From positions 1,054,001 to 1,118,000 of the forward strand of contig NZ_JABGCI010000001.1 of assembly GCF_019799905.1 (NCBI RefSeq): 64,000 nt of DNA, read 5' to 3'. The stretch comes from Trujillonella endophytica (GTDB lineage Bacteria > Actinomycetota > Actinomycetes > Mycobacteriales > Geodermatophilaceae). The notes beneath the pieces were generated by a model. It did no database searches and was not told where the DNA came from. It was given only the letters and a program-made list of their open reading frames with translations. Shown one piece after another: positions 42,425-49,821 of this stretch (positions are counted from its first letter, which is position 1; the number at the start of each line of letters is the position of its first letter). The position numbers and the translations under genes are program-made.

Positions 42425-44419
42425 GTGAGCGCGGGAGAGCGGGGCGGCGAGGCGGTGCTCGCCGGGCTGGACGACGAGCAGCGGGCCGCTGCCTCGGCGG
42501 TGACCGGGCCGGTGTGCATCCTGGCCGGTGCCGGCACGGGCAAGACGCGGACGATCACCCACCGCATCGCCTACGGCGTCCACGTCGGGGCGTTCGCGCC
42601 GGAGGCGGTGCTGGCGGTGACGTTCACCGCGCGTGCCGCGGGGGAGCTGCGGACCCGCCTGGCCTCCCTCGGCGTCGGCGGCGTCCAGGCGCGCACGTTC
42701 CACGCCGCCGCGATGCGTCAGCTCCGCTACTTCGCCCCGCAGGTGCTCGGCGGGCCGATGCCACCGCTGATCGAGAACAAGCTGCGGGTGGTGGGCAACG
42801 CCGCGGCCCGCGCCCGGCTGACGACGGACCGCACCAGCCTGCGCGACCTCGCCAGCGAGATCGAGTGGGCCAAGACCACGCTGGCCACGCCGGAGGACTA
42901 CCCGGCCAAGGCCGCGGCCGCCGGCCGCGAGCCGCCCTTCGAGGCCGCCGCCGTCGCCCAGGTCTACGCCTCCTACGAGGCGGCCAAGCAGCGCGACGGG
43001 GCGCTGGACTTCGAGGACCTGCTGCTCGTCACGGCCTACGCGCTGGAGGAGCACCACCAGGTCTCCCGCCAGATCCGGGCCCAGTACCGGCACTTCGTCG
43101 TCGACGAGTACCAGGACGTCAACCCGCTCCAGCAGCGGCTGCTCGACGCCTGGCTCGGCGGTCGCGCCGACGTCTGCGTCGTGGGCGACCCGAACCAGAC
43201 CATCTACTCCTTCACCGGGGCCGACCCCGACTACCTGCTCGGCTTCGCCGACCGCTATCCCGACGCGGAGGTCGTCAAGCTCGAGCGGGACTACCGCTCC
43301 ACCCCGCAGGTCGTCGGGCTGGCGAACAAGCTCATCGGCCAGGCGCCCCGGCGCAAGGGCCTGCCCGGCCTGCGGCTGCTGGGCCAGCGCGCCGAGGGCC
43401 CGGCGCCGCGGTTCACCGAGCACCCCGACGAGCCCGCCGAGGCCGCCGCCGTCGCCGCCGCGTGCCGCGCGCTGGTCGACGCGGGCACGCCGGCGGCCGA
43501 GATCGCGATCCTGTTCCGGATCAACGCCCAGTCGGAGGTCTACGAGAACGCGCTGACCGACGCCGGGGTGCCGTACGTGCTCAAGGGCGGCGAGCGGTTC
43601 TTCGAGCGCCCCGAGGTGCGCGAGGCCGTGCTGCTCCTGCGCGGCGCGGCGGCCGGCGGGAGCGAGCCCGGCGCGCTGGTGCCCACCGTGCGCGACGTGC
43701 TGGCCTCCACCGGCTGGGTGGAGCACCGGCCGCCCGCCGGTGGGGCGGCCCGGGACCGGTGGCAGTCGCTGTCGGCGCTGGTCGACCTCGCGGTCGACCT
43801 GGTCGCGGAGAACCCCTCGCTGGACCTCCCCGGGTTCGTCGCCCACCTCGCCCAGCGCGCCGACGCCCAGCACGCCCCGACGGTCCAGGGCGTCACGCTC
43901 GCCTCGATGCACGCGGCCAAGGGCCTGGAGTGGGACGCCGTCTTCGTCGTCGGCCTGGTGGACGGCGTCCTCCCGATCAGCCAGTCACTCGCCCGCCCCG
44001 ATGCCGTGGAGGAGGAGCGCCGGCTGCTCTACGTGGCCGTCACCCGGGCCCGCGAGCAGCTGACGCTCTCCTGGTCGCTGGCCCGCAACCCGGGGGCCCG
44101 GCGCAGCCGGCCGCGCAGCCGGTTCCTCGACGGTCTCGCGCCGGACGCGGGGGCCGCGCTCCCGGCGCGCAGGCCCAAGAAGCCCAAGGTCGTGCTGGAC
44201 GGCGAGGCGGGGGAGCTGTTCGAGCGGCTGCGGGCCTGGCGCAGCTCGGCGGCCCAGGCGGCCTCCGTGCCGGCCTATGTGGTCTTCCCGGACTCGACGC
44301 TGCAGGCGATCGCCGAGACCCGTCCGGCGACCCTGCGGGAGCTGTCCGGGCTGCCCGGCATCGGCTCGAAGAAGCTGGAGCTGTACGGCGAGGACGTGCT
44401 GGCGACCGTCAGCCAGTGA
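42425..44419 (+). CDS. uvrD2: ATP-dependent DNA helicase UvrD2
   Basis: A 664-residue SF1 helicase with Walker A AGAGTGKTRT (34-43), VDEYQDVNPLQQ, GDPNQTIYSFTG, and MHAAKGLEWDAV; the C-terminal HRDC domain is visible near 605-664 (LQAIAETRPATLRELSGL and GIGSKKLELYGED). It corresponds to Rv3198c, a mycobacterial 3'-5' helicase. The tetracysteine module that links motor and HRDC in mycobacterial UvrD2 is absent: no Cys occurs between about residue 560 and the end. GTG 42425 is preceded by GGGAGGATC. Confidence 0.92.
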   Translation: MSAGERGGEAVLAGLDDEQRAAASAVTGPVCILAGAGTGKTRTITHRIAYGVHVGAFAPEAVLAVTFTARAAGELRTRLASLGVGGVQARTFHAAAMRQLRYFAPQVLGGPMPPLIENKLRVVGNAAARARLTTDRTSLRDLASEIEWAKTTLATPEDYPAKAAAAGREPPFEAAAVAQVYASYEAAKQRDGALDFEDLLLVTAYALEEHHQVSRQIRAQYRHFVVDEYQDVNPLQQRLLDAWLGGRADVCVVGDPNQTIYSFTGADPDYLLGFADRYPDAEVVKLERDYRSTPQVVGLANKLIGQAPRRKGLPGLRLLGQRAEGPAPRFTEHPDEPAEAAAVAAACRALVDAGTPAAEIAILFRINAQSEVYENALTDAGVPYVLKGGERFFERPEVREAVLLLRGAAAGGSEPGALVPTVRDVLASTGWVEHRPPAGGAARDRWQSLSALVDLAVDLVAENPSLDLPGFVAHLAQRADAQHAPTVQGVTLASMHAAKGLEWDAVFVVGLVDGVLPISQSLARPDAVEEERRLLYVAVTRAREQLTLSWSLARNPGARRSRPRSRFLDGLAPDAGAALPARRPKKPKVVLDGEAGELFERLRAWRSSAAQAASVPAYVVFPDSTLQAIAETRPATLRELSGLPGIGSKKLELYGEDVLATVSQ

Positions 44420-44486
44420 CCGTCGACACACCGTCACGGCAGCGCGGTGCGGACCCGGCCGTTCCCGCGCTCGGAGGAACCGCCCG

Positions 44487-44525
44487 TTAATTGCGTTGAC
44501 CCGCTTTCGCGGGTCCCCCTACTGT
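44487..44525 (+). promoter_or_regulatory. whiB7 promoter with WhiB7 AT-rich box
   Basis: TTAATT (44487-44492) lies exactly 3 bp before a TTGACC -35 (44496-44501); an 18-bp spacer leads to TACTGT (44520-44525). AT-rich DNA 3 bp upstream of -35 is the known contact for the WhiB7 AT-hook with SigA. Transcription would begin near 44532. Confidence 0.8.
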
Positions 44526-44615
44526 CCTGATCGCGCCCGGGACGACCTCGGGCCGCACCAACTCCGGTGCCGCCGACCACGGCCGCACCGCGTCCCGGGA
44601 GGAGGGGTGACACAG

Positions 44616-44903
44616 GTGATCGACATGTCCTGGACGACCACCCCCGCCCTCGTCGCCGGGGTCCTCGTCGCGCGTCCGGCCGCTGCCGGCAGCGCCTGCG
44701 CCGCTCCGGTCGCACCGCTGCCCGCTGCCGTCCCCGCCCCGGTCTACGGCACCCGTGTGCCCTCGGCCCGCCTGCGTGCCCTGACCGGCGGCATGCCGTT
44801 CGGCGCCGGCACGGCAGCAGATGAGCGGCACCCCGGCGCTCAGAACGACATCCAGAACAAGTCCACCCTCGGGATCCACTCCCCGGGCAGGCCGCTGAGC
44901 TAG
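44616..44903 (+). CDS. whiB7 upstream open reading frame (uORF)
   Basis: A 95-codon ORF in the whiB7 leader, starting at GTG 44616 (GGAGGAGG at 44598-44605) and ending at TAG 44901-44903; GTG 44607 is an alternative. The product is Ala/Pro-rich with the C-terminus QNKSTLGIHSPGRPLS and no homologue I recognise. The stop lies only 18 nt before the attenuator hairpin, so ribosome position on this ORF can set hairpin formation. Likely regulatory rather than functional as a protein. Confidence 0.6.
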   Translation: MIDMSWTTTPALVAGVLVARPAAAGSACAAPVAPLPAAVPAPVYGTRVPSARLRALTGGMPFGAGTAADERHPGAQNDIQNKSTLGIHSPGRPLS

Positions 44904-44921
44904 CGCTCACCGGACCTCCTC

Positions 44922-44967
44922 GAGGCCGCGGAACCCGAACCCCGGGATCCGCGGCCTCCGTCTTTTC
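44922..44967 (+). terminator. whiB7 leader attenuator (intrinsic terminator)
   Basis: A perfect 11-bp stem, GAGGCCGCGGA (44922-44932) with TCCGCGGCCTC (44948-44958) and a 15-nt loop, followed by CGTCTTTTC. It is the only hairpin in the window with a real U-tract. An AGGCCGC at 44889-44895, at the uORF end, can pair with 44951-44957 and is a candidate antiterminator. Confidence 0.8.
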
Positions 44968-45039
44968 TGCGGCGCCCGGCCCCGAACCTCCGGTCGGCCC
45001 CCCGCCGATCGAAGACGACGAGTACGAGGAGGAGCGGCA

Positions 45040-45384
45040 GTGCAGTCGACGCTGACCCGCCCGACGTCCCACCGCCGGCCCGGGACGCCCCGGACCGGTG
45101 GCCCCACCCCCCGCCAGCCGCAGGAGCCGCTCGCCCCGGCGCCCGTGCGCCGGCCGCTGCCCTGCCGCGAGGCCGACCTCGACCTGTGGTTCGCCGAGCG
45201 GCCCGAGCAGCTCGAGATGGCCAAGGCGCTGTGCGCCGACTGCCCGGTGCGCGACGCCTGCCTGGCCGGCGCCCTGTCCCGGGCGGAGCCCTGGGGCGTC
45301 TGGGGCGGCGAGATCTTCGAGCGCGGCGCGGTCATCGCCCGCAAGCGGCCGCGGGGACGTCCCCGCAAGGTCGTCGCGGCATGA
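45040..45384 (+). CDS. whiB7: WhiB7 iron-sulfur transcriptional regulator
   Basis: A 114-residue Wbl protein. Four cysteines, Cys42, Cys65, Cys68 and Cys74, bind the 4Fe-4S cluster; the beta-turn motif is GVWGG (86-90); the C-terminal AT-hook RPRGRPRK (103-110) defines the WhiB7 class. WhiB7 binds SigA and activates intrinsic antibiotic resistance genes and itself. GTG 45040 has GGAGGAG upstream. Position matches Rv3197A. Expression is expected to respond to ribosome-targeting drugs through the leader attenuator. Confidence 0.93.
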   Translation: MQSTLTRPTSHRRPGTPRTGGPTPRQPQEPLAPAPVRRPLPCREADLDLWFAERPEQLEMAKALCADCPVRDACLAGALSRAEPWGVWGGEIFERGAVIARKRPRGRPRKVVAA

Positions 45385-45388
45385 GCGA

Positions 45389-45416
45389 GGCCCCCCTGCC
45401 CCCCGGCAGGGGGGCC
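45389..45416 (+). terminator. terminator after whiB7
   Basis: Perfect 12-bp GGCCCCCCTGCC / GGCAGGGGGGCC stem with a 4-nt loop just after the whiB7 stop. A second hairpin (GACGGCG 45435-45441 with CGCCGTC 45454-45460) follows before the 54-aa gene. Confidence 0.6.
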
Positions 45417-45484
45417 ACCCCACCATCCGACACCGACGGCGTGCCCCCCTGGGCGCCGTCTCCTGAGAACAGAGGCGACCTGCG

Positions 45485-45649
45485 ATGTACGGATACGAGT
45501 ACGACCTGGCCTGCGACCGGCTCACGCAACTGCGAGCCGAGGCCGACACGGCCGCGCGCCTGCGGCGGCTACGGGCCGCCCGCCGCTGGGCGCGGCGCGC
45601 CGAGTACGCGCGGCTGCGTGCCGCGCGGGCCAGCGCCGCCGTCCGCTGA
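45485..45649 (+). CDS. small basic protein downstream of whiB7 (54 aa)
   Basis: ATG 45485 is preceded by AGAGGCGACC. The 54-residue product starts MYGYEYDLACDRLTQL and continues as an amphipathic helix with many Arg/Ala. It is too short to be predicted by length alone, but the Tyr-rich start, ribosome site and clean stop argue for real coding. A similar YxYE..L start is known to me in small actinobacterial proteins, so it may be conserved. Function unknown; nucleic-acid or membrane binding is possible from the charge. Confidence 0.5.
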   Translation: MYGYEYDLACDRLTQLRAEADTAARLRRLRAARRWARRAEYARLRAARASAAVR

Positions 45650-45704
45650 CGGTGGGGGACACCCCGGACGGACACGGCCGGCCCGGCGGCGGCGCTGCGC
45701 CGGA

Positions 45705-45710
45705 TAGCCT
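45705..45710 (+). promoter_or_regulatory. leaderless promoter -10 for DapA-like gene
   Basis: TAGCCT 7 nt before GTG 45718. Confidence 0.5.
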
Positions 45711-45717
45711 GCCGGTC

Positions 45718-46578
45718 GTGTCCGCCTTCGGCCCCATCATCACGGCGATCGCCACCCCGTTCGACGACGACGGCAACGTCGACGAGGAGGCCTTCGTCGC
45801 CCTCCACCGGCACGTCGTCGCGAACGGCTCGGACGGGATCGTGGCGTGCGGCAGCACCGGCGAGGCGGCGACGCTCTCCGCTGCCGAGCACCTGCGGGTG
45901 ATCGAGCTCGCGGTGAGCGAGAAGCCCGCGGGCTCGCAGGTCATCGCGGGCACGGGGTCCAACGACACCCGGCACGCCTGCGAGATGACGGCGCGGGCGA
46001 CCGAGCTGGGCGTCGACGGGGTGCTGTCGGTGACGCCGTACTACAACAAGCCCAACCGGCGCGGGCTGCTCGCCCACTACGCCGAGGTCGCGCGCAGCAC
46101 CGACAAGCCGGTCCTGCTCTACAACATCCCGTCGAGGGCGGTCATCGACGTCCCCAACGACCTGCTGGCCGAGATCGGCGCGAGCGCCGACAACATCGTC
46201 GGTGTCAAGCAGGCCAACGACGACAACCTCGCGCCGATCGACGGGCTCGACCTCTACGCGGGCAACGACGACTCCTTCGCACGCGCACTCGACGTCGGTG
46301 CGGTCGGCGGCATCCTCGTCGCCAGCCACGTCGTCGGGCCGCAGATGCGCCGCATGGTCACCGAACCGGGGCGGCGGGCCGAGATCGACGCGTCCCTGCG
46401 CGACGTCTACGAGGCGCTGGGCGTGACCACCAACCCGATCGGCATCAAGCGCGCGCTGAGCCTGCTGGGCCACTGCTCGGCCCGCCTGCGCCTGCCCCTG
46501 ATCGAGGCCGACGAGCACGAGACCGCCGTGATCCGCGCGATGCTCGAGCGGCACGGGCTGCTGGAGCCGGCCTCCTAG
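45718..46578 (+). CDS. dihydrodipicolinate synthase family (DapA-like)
   Basis: A 286-residue TIM-barrel aldolase. The Schiff-base Lys164 is in GVKQAN, the catalytic Tyr pair at 108-109 in TPYYNKPN, and GSTGEAATL binds the pyruvate carboxylate. It condenses pyruvate with aspartate semialdehyde in lysine synthesis, or is a related lyase; the genuine dapA could be elsewhere. The leaderless GTG start 45718 was chosen over an upstream start at 45652. It is convergent with the ABC1 kinase. Confidence 0.88.
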   Translation: MSAFGPIITAIATPFDDDGNVDEEAFVALHRHVVANGSDGIVACGSTGEAATLSAAEHLRVIELAVSEKPAGSQVIAGTGSNDTRHACEMTARATELGVDGVLSVTPYYNKPNRRGLLAHYAEVARSTDKPVLLYNIPSRAVIDVPNDLLAEIGASADNIVGVKQANDDNLAPIDGLDLYAGNDDSFARALDVGAVGGILVASHVVGPQMRRMVTEPGRRAEIDASLRDVYEALGVTTNPIGIKRALSLLGHCSARLRLPLIEADEHETAVIRAMLERHGLLEPAS

Positions 46579-46597
46579 CGGAGGTGCCGCCGGCCGG

Positions 46598-47920
46598 TCA
46601 CTCGACGAAGCCGGGCAGCCACTCCTCGAGGACGGCGCGGAAGTCGCCGGCGGCGTCCAGCTGGCACAGCACGCCGATCGACCCGATCGTCACGCGGTGG
46701 ATGAGCAGGTAGGCCGGCGGGAGGTTGAGCTGGCGGCCCAGCCGGCTCGCCTCGTTGCGGGGATCGGCGATCCGGGCCGCCTGCTCCTGCATCCACGCGC
46801 GGGTGAAGTGGAAGTGGTCGGTCTCGATCGGCGCGAGCAGCGGGCTCAGGTAGTCGAGGACCCCGTCGGCGTCCACCTCGATCCCGGCCCGGATGAAGCC
46901 CTCGGCGCGCAGGTCGACGAGCACGTCCTCGGCGCGGCCGTCCAGGGCCCAGCGCAGCAGCCGGCCGATCGGCTCGGGGTGCCCGTCGGGCAGCCGCGCC
47001 GTCGCACCGAAGTCGATGACACCCAGCCGCCCGTCCCGGGTGAGCCGGAAGTTGCCCGGGTGCGGATCGGCGTGCAGCAGCCCCGCCCGCTGGGGGCCGG
47101 AGAAGTGCAGCTGGGCCATCAGCAGACCGGCGCGGTCGCGCTGCTCGCGCGACCCGTCCGCGATGATCTTCGACAGCGGGATGCCGTCGAGCCACTCCGA
47201 GACGATCACCTTGGGTGCGCTGGCGACGACCCGGGGGACGACGATCTCCGGGTCGCCGACGTAGGCCGCGGCCATCTGCCGCTGGGAGTCGGCCTCCAGC
47301 CCGTAGTCGAGCTCCTCGATGACGCGCGCCTTGAGCTCGGCGATGAGCGGCTTGACGTCCATGCCGGGGAACAGGCCGGCGAACAGGCGGGCGAACCGGG
47401 CCAGCTGGTTGAGGTCGGCCATGAGCGCGGTCGCGGCCCCGGGGTACTGGATCTTGACCGCGACGTCCCGCCCGTCGCGCCAGGTGGCCCGGTGCACCTG
47501 GCCGATGCTCGCAGCGGCGGCCGGCTGGTCGTCGAAGTGGCGGAACCGCTCCCGCCACTTGCCGCCGAGCTGCTGGGCGAGCACCGCGTGCACGGTGCGC
47601 ACCGGCATCGGCGGTGCCTCCTCCTGCAGCTTGACCAGCGCCTCGCGGTAGGGGGCGGCGACCTCCTCGGGCACCGCGGCCTCGAACACCGAGAGCGTCT
47701 GGCCGAGCTTCATGGCCCCGCCCTTGAGCTGGCCCAGCACGGCGAACAGCTGCTCGGCGGTGCGCTGCTGCAGCTCGGCGGAGACCGCGTCGGCCGACTG
47801 GCCGGACAGCCGCTTGCCGATGCCCAGCGTCGCCCGGCCGGCGGCGCCGAGCGGGAGGGAGGCCAGGCGGGCGGTCCGGGCCACCGAACCCCTGGGGATC
47901 GGCCGCTCGCTGTCGGGCAC
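46598..47920 (-). CDS. ABC1/AarF family atypical kinase
   Basis: A 440-residue UbiB/ABC1 kinase-like protein. The signature K-x-G-Q is in MKLGQTLSV, the Ala-rich loop in AAAASIGQVHRA, the ATP Lys in VAVKIQYPG, and the catalytic HADPHPGNF and VIDFGA motifs follow. These proteins bind ATP and assist isoprenoid-lipid metabolism; in mycobacteria this is Rv3197. GTG 47920 follows GAGGAGG. It forms part of the conserved whiB7 neighbourhood. Confidence 0.9.
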   Translation of the reverse strand: MPDSERPIPRGSVARTARLASLPLGAAGRATLGIGKRLSGQSADAVSAELQQRTAEQLFAVLGQLKGGAMKLGQTLSVFEAAVPEEVAAPYREALVKLQEEAPPMPVRTVHAVLAQQLGGKWRERFRHFDDQPAAAASIGQVHRATWRDGRDVAVKIQYPGAATALMADLNQLARFARLFAGLFPGMDVKPLIAELKARVIEELDYGLEADSQRQMAAAYVGDPEIVVPRVVASAPKVIVSEWLDGIPLSKIIADGSREQRDRAGLLMAQLHFSGPQRAGLLHADPHPGNFRLTRDGRLGVIDFGATARLPDGHPEPIGRLLRWALDGRAEDVLVDLRAEGFIRAGIEVDADGVLDYLSPLLAPIETDHFHFTRAWMQEQAARIADPRNEASRLGRQLNLPPAYLLIHRVTIGSIGVLCQLDAAGDFRAVLEEWLPGFVE

Positions 47921-47946
47921 GTGCCCTCCTCGCTGACGCTCGTCGG

Positions 47947-49134
47947 TCACGGCGGTGGCAGGTCGTCGGTCGGGAGGGGGCCACGGGCGCGCCGCTCCTG
48001 GGACCATTGTCCCCGTCCGGCGTCGGGACCGCCGAGCGCGGGTCCCTGGCGTTCCCCCGATGGGGTCCCCGCGGCCCGGCCGGACGGGTCCGGGGCGGCC
48101 AGGCAGCCGCACTCGGGGTGGGGCGCCCACCGGCGCCGCACGGGGACCAGCCCGGGTGGCCGCAGCTCCACGGTCGCCCCGAGGGTGGAGGGCGCGCCGC
48201 TGCCGTCGAGGTAGGCCAGCACCTGCTGCGCGGCGGTCAGCGCGGTGAGCAGGCACGTGACGGTCGCGCCGCTCGGCGGCGCCTCGCCCGCGGTGAGCTG
48301 GGCGGCGAGCCTGGGCCAGGACGGGTCGGCGTCCCGGCGGTGCAGGTCGGCGCAGCGCAGGCAGCTGGTCCGCCCGGGCACCACGAGCGGGCCGACGACG
48401 CCGGTCTCGCCGCGGACGGTCGCGACCAGGTGGACGGTCCCGGACCGCTGCCACCCGGTCACCAGGGGGTCCGCCGCCGCCCACGGCCGGGCGAGCACCA
48501 CCAGGTCCGGGGCGGTGCCCTCCGGCAGCGGCCGCACGTCGGCCAGCGGGCTGGCCCGGCGGACGGCGTCGGCGGCGGCCAGCGCCCGCGGCCGGCCCTC
48601 GTCACCCGCGGAGAGGCCGCCGACGACGGCGTCCGCGGCGGTCGCGACCCCCCGGTCGCTGGTGCTGACCCGGCCGACGCCGCTGGCGGCGAGGACCGCG
48701 GCCAGGGGCACACCCACCCGCGTCGCGCCCTCCACCACCACCGTGGCCCGGCGGCGCACCGCCCACCGCGGTCGCCCGCCCGCGAGCCCGTGGACGGCCG
48801 GCAGCTCGGCCCTGGTCCGTGCCGCCGCGGCCGGGCCGGCGTCGGCCGCCAGCAGGTCCGCGGGGTCGAGGTCGACCAGCAGCCCCGCCCCGCGCAGGCC
48901 GTCGAGCAGGCCGGTGACGGCGGCCGGGTCGAAGCCCGACCCGGCCGCGTCGGCCAGGACGGCCCGCTGCGGACGCCGGCCGTCCAGACCGCGCAGCAGG
49001 GCGGTCAGCTCGGCCGCGCCCGGCCGCACGACCAGTCCGTCGCCGCTGTCCACGCCACCCACCTGGACGGTGTCGGCGGTGCGGTGCAGCAGGGGAGTGG
49101 CCGGTGGCAGCAGGGGGTGGGCGGTGTCGGACAC
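47947..49134 (-). CDS. ThiF/cyclodehydratase-like (TOMM-type) orphan protein
   Basis: A 395-residue protein resembling the ThiF-like cyclodehydratase partner of thiazole/oxazole peptide systems. The N-terminal part (residues 40-85) reads like a winged-helix leader-binding domain (LLDGLRGAGLLVD). The E1-like region VVVEGATRVGVPLAAVLAASG has a degenerate nucleotide loop. A zinc CxxC is in SCLRCADLHRRDADPSW and a CGC near the C-terminus. No YcaO or precursor peptide is nearby. Start GTG 49134 lies 132 bases beyond the DUF5679 stop and shares its strand. Confidence 0.6.
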   Translation of the reverse strand: MSDTAHPLLPPATPLLHRTADTVQVGGVDSGDGLVVRPGAAELTALLRGLDGRRPQRAVLADAAGSGFDPAAVTGLLDGLRGAGLLVDLDPADLLAADAGPAAAARTRAELPAVHGLAGGRPRWAVRRRATVVVEGATRVGVPLAAVLAASGVGRVSTSDRGVATAADAVVGGLSAGDEGRPRALAAADAVRRASPLADVRPLPEGTAPDLVVLARPWAAADPLVTGWQRSGTVHLVATVRGETGVVGPLVVPGRTSCLRCADLHRRDADPSWPRLAAQLTAGEAPPSGATVTCLLTALTAAQQVLAYLDGSGAPSTLGATVELRPPGLVPVRRRWAPHPECGCLAAPDPSGRAAGTPSGERQGPALGGPDAGRGQWSQERRARGPLPTDDLPPP

Positions 49135-49198
49135 GCGGCGCAGCCTGGCATCGCCGGCCGGTGCCCGCCGCCGTCGTCCACAGGTGCCCGGGAACGCG

Positions 49199-49234
49199 GA
49201 CGGCGGCGCCCGCAGGTACGCGGGCGCCGCCGTC
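49199..49234 (-). terminator. terminator after DUF5679 gene
   Basis: Perfect 15-bp stem (49199-49213 with 49220-49234) and a 6-nt loop, downstream of the DUF5679 gene on the minus strand. Confidence 0.65.
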
Positions 49235-49267
49235 GCCGGCCCCCTACTGGGGGCGGGAGGTCGGTGC

Positions 49268-49420
49268 TCAGGCCTTGCCGAGGATCCGGTTCATCTTGGT
49301 GCCGCAGACGGGGCAGGTGCCCTGGGCCATGCGGCGGCCGGACTCGCTGACCTTGACCTCGCCGTCGAAGTCCCGCTTCTCCTTGCACTTCACGCAGTAG
49401 CCGTTGTAGCTCTCCGCCAC
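49268..49420 (-). CDS. DUF5679 small zinc-ribbon protein (50 aa)
   Basis: A 50-residue protein with two CxxC pairs (CVKCKEK and CPVCGTKM) that would bind one zinc. It matches DUF5679, a widespread small actinobacterial family of unknown role. GTG 49420 is preceded by AGGAGGAG. The frame remains open for about 100 codons upstream without start signals. A TAGCGT -10 at 49480-49485 gives a roughly 50-nt leader. Confidence 0.82.
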   Translation of the reverse strand: MAESYNGYCVKCKEKRDFDGEVKVSESGRRMAQGTCPVCGTKMNRILGKA

Positions 49421-49821
49421 GGTGCTCCTCCTCCTGCTGGGCTGGTCCGACACCCGGTCCGGGGCGTCGCTGGGCTGGAACGCTACCTGCCGTTCGCCTC
49501 CCGCTCCGGCGGCGCCGCCGGGATCGACGGGCGGCCCGGTACCCGGCTCCCCACAGCCTGTGGACGACGCTGTGGACCAGCTGGGGAGCCGGCGGCGTGT
49601 CGCTGTGGGCGCCCGGGGGACACCGGTTCCCCCGGCCGGGCCGCGGGCTCCCCGGACGGCGGCCCCACCTGCGGGAACTCCGGCTCGTGCCTTGTGGAGG
49701 CCGGACAGTCGAGCACGTCCCCGGCGAGAGCGCACGACCTTGTCCACCGTCCGTGCGGACCTGCACCCGACAGGGTGTCGCCGAGCGGCGACGCCCCGCC
49801 GACGGAACTACCGTGCACCTC
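49421..49821. other. 400-bp noncoding divergent region with structure
   Basis: Between the DUF5679 and M48 starts. It carries an 11-bp inverted repeat (49543-49553 / 49582-49592), an alternative inner CCACAGC/GCTGTGG pair, and several DnaA-box-like TGTGGAC/TTGTCCAC elements (49558, 49570, 49739; a further one at 49175). No convincing ORF is seen. Confidence 0.5.
49809..49814 (+). promoter_or_regulatory. leaderless promoter -10 for M48-type gene
   Basis: TACCGT 7 nt before GTG 49822. Confidence 0.5.
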
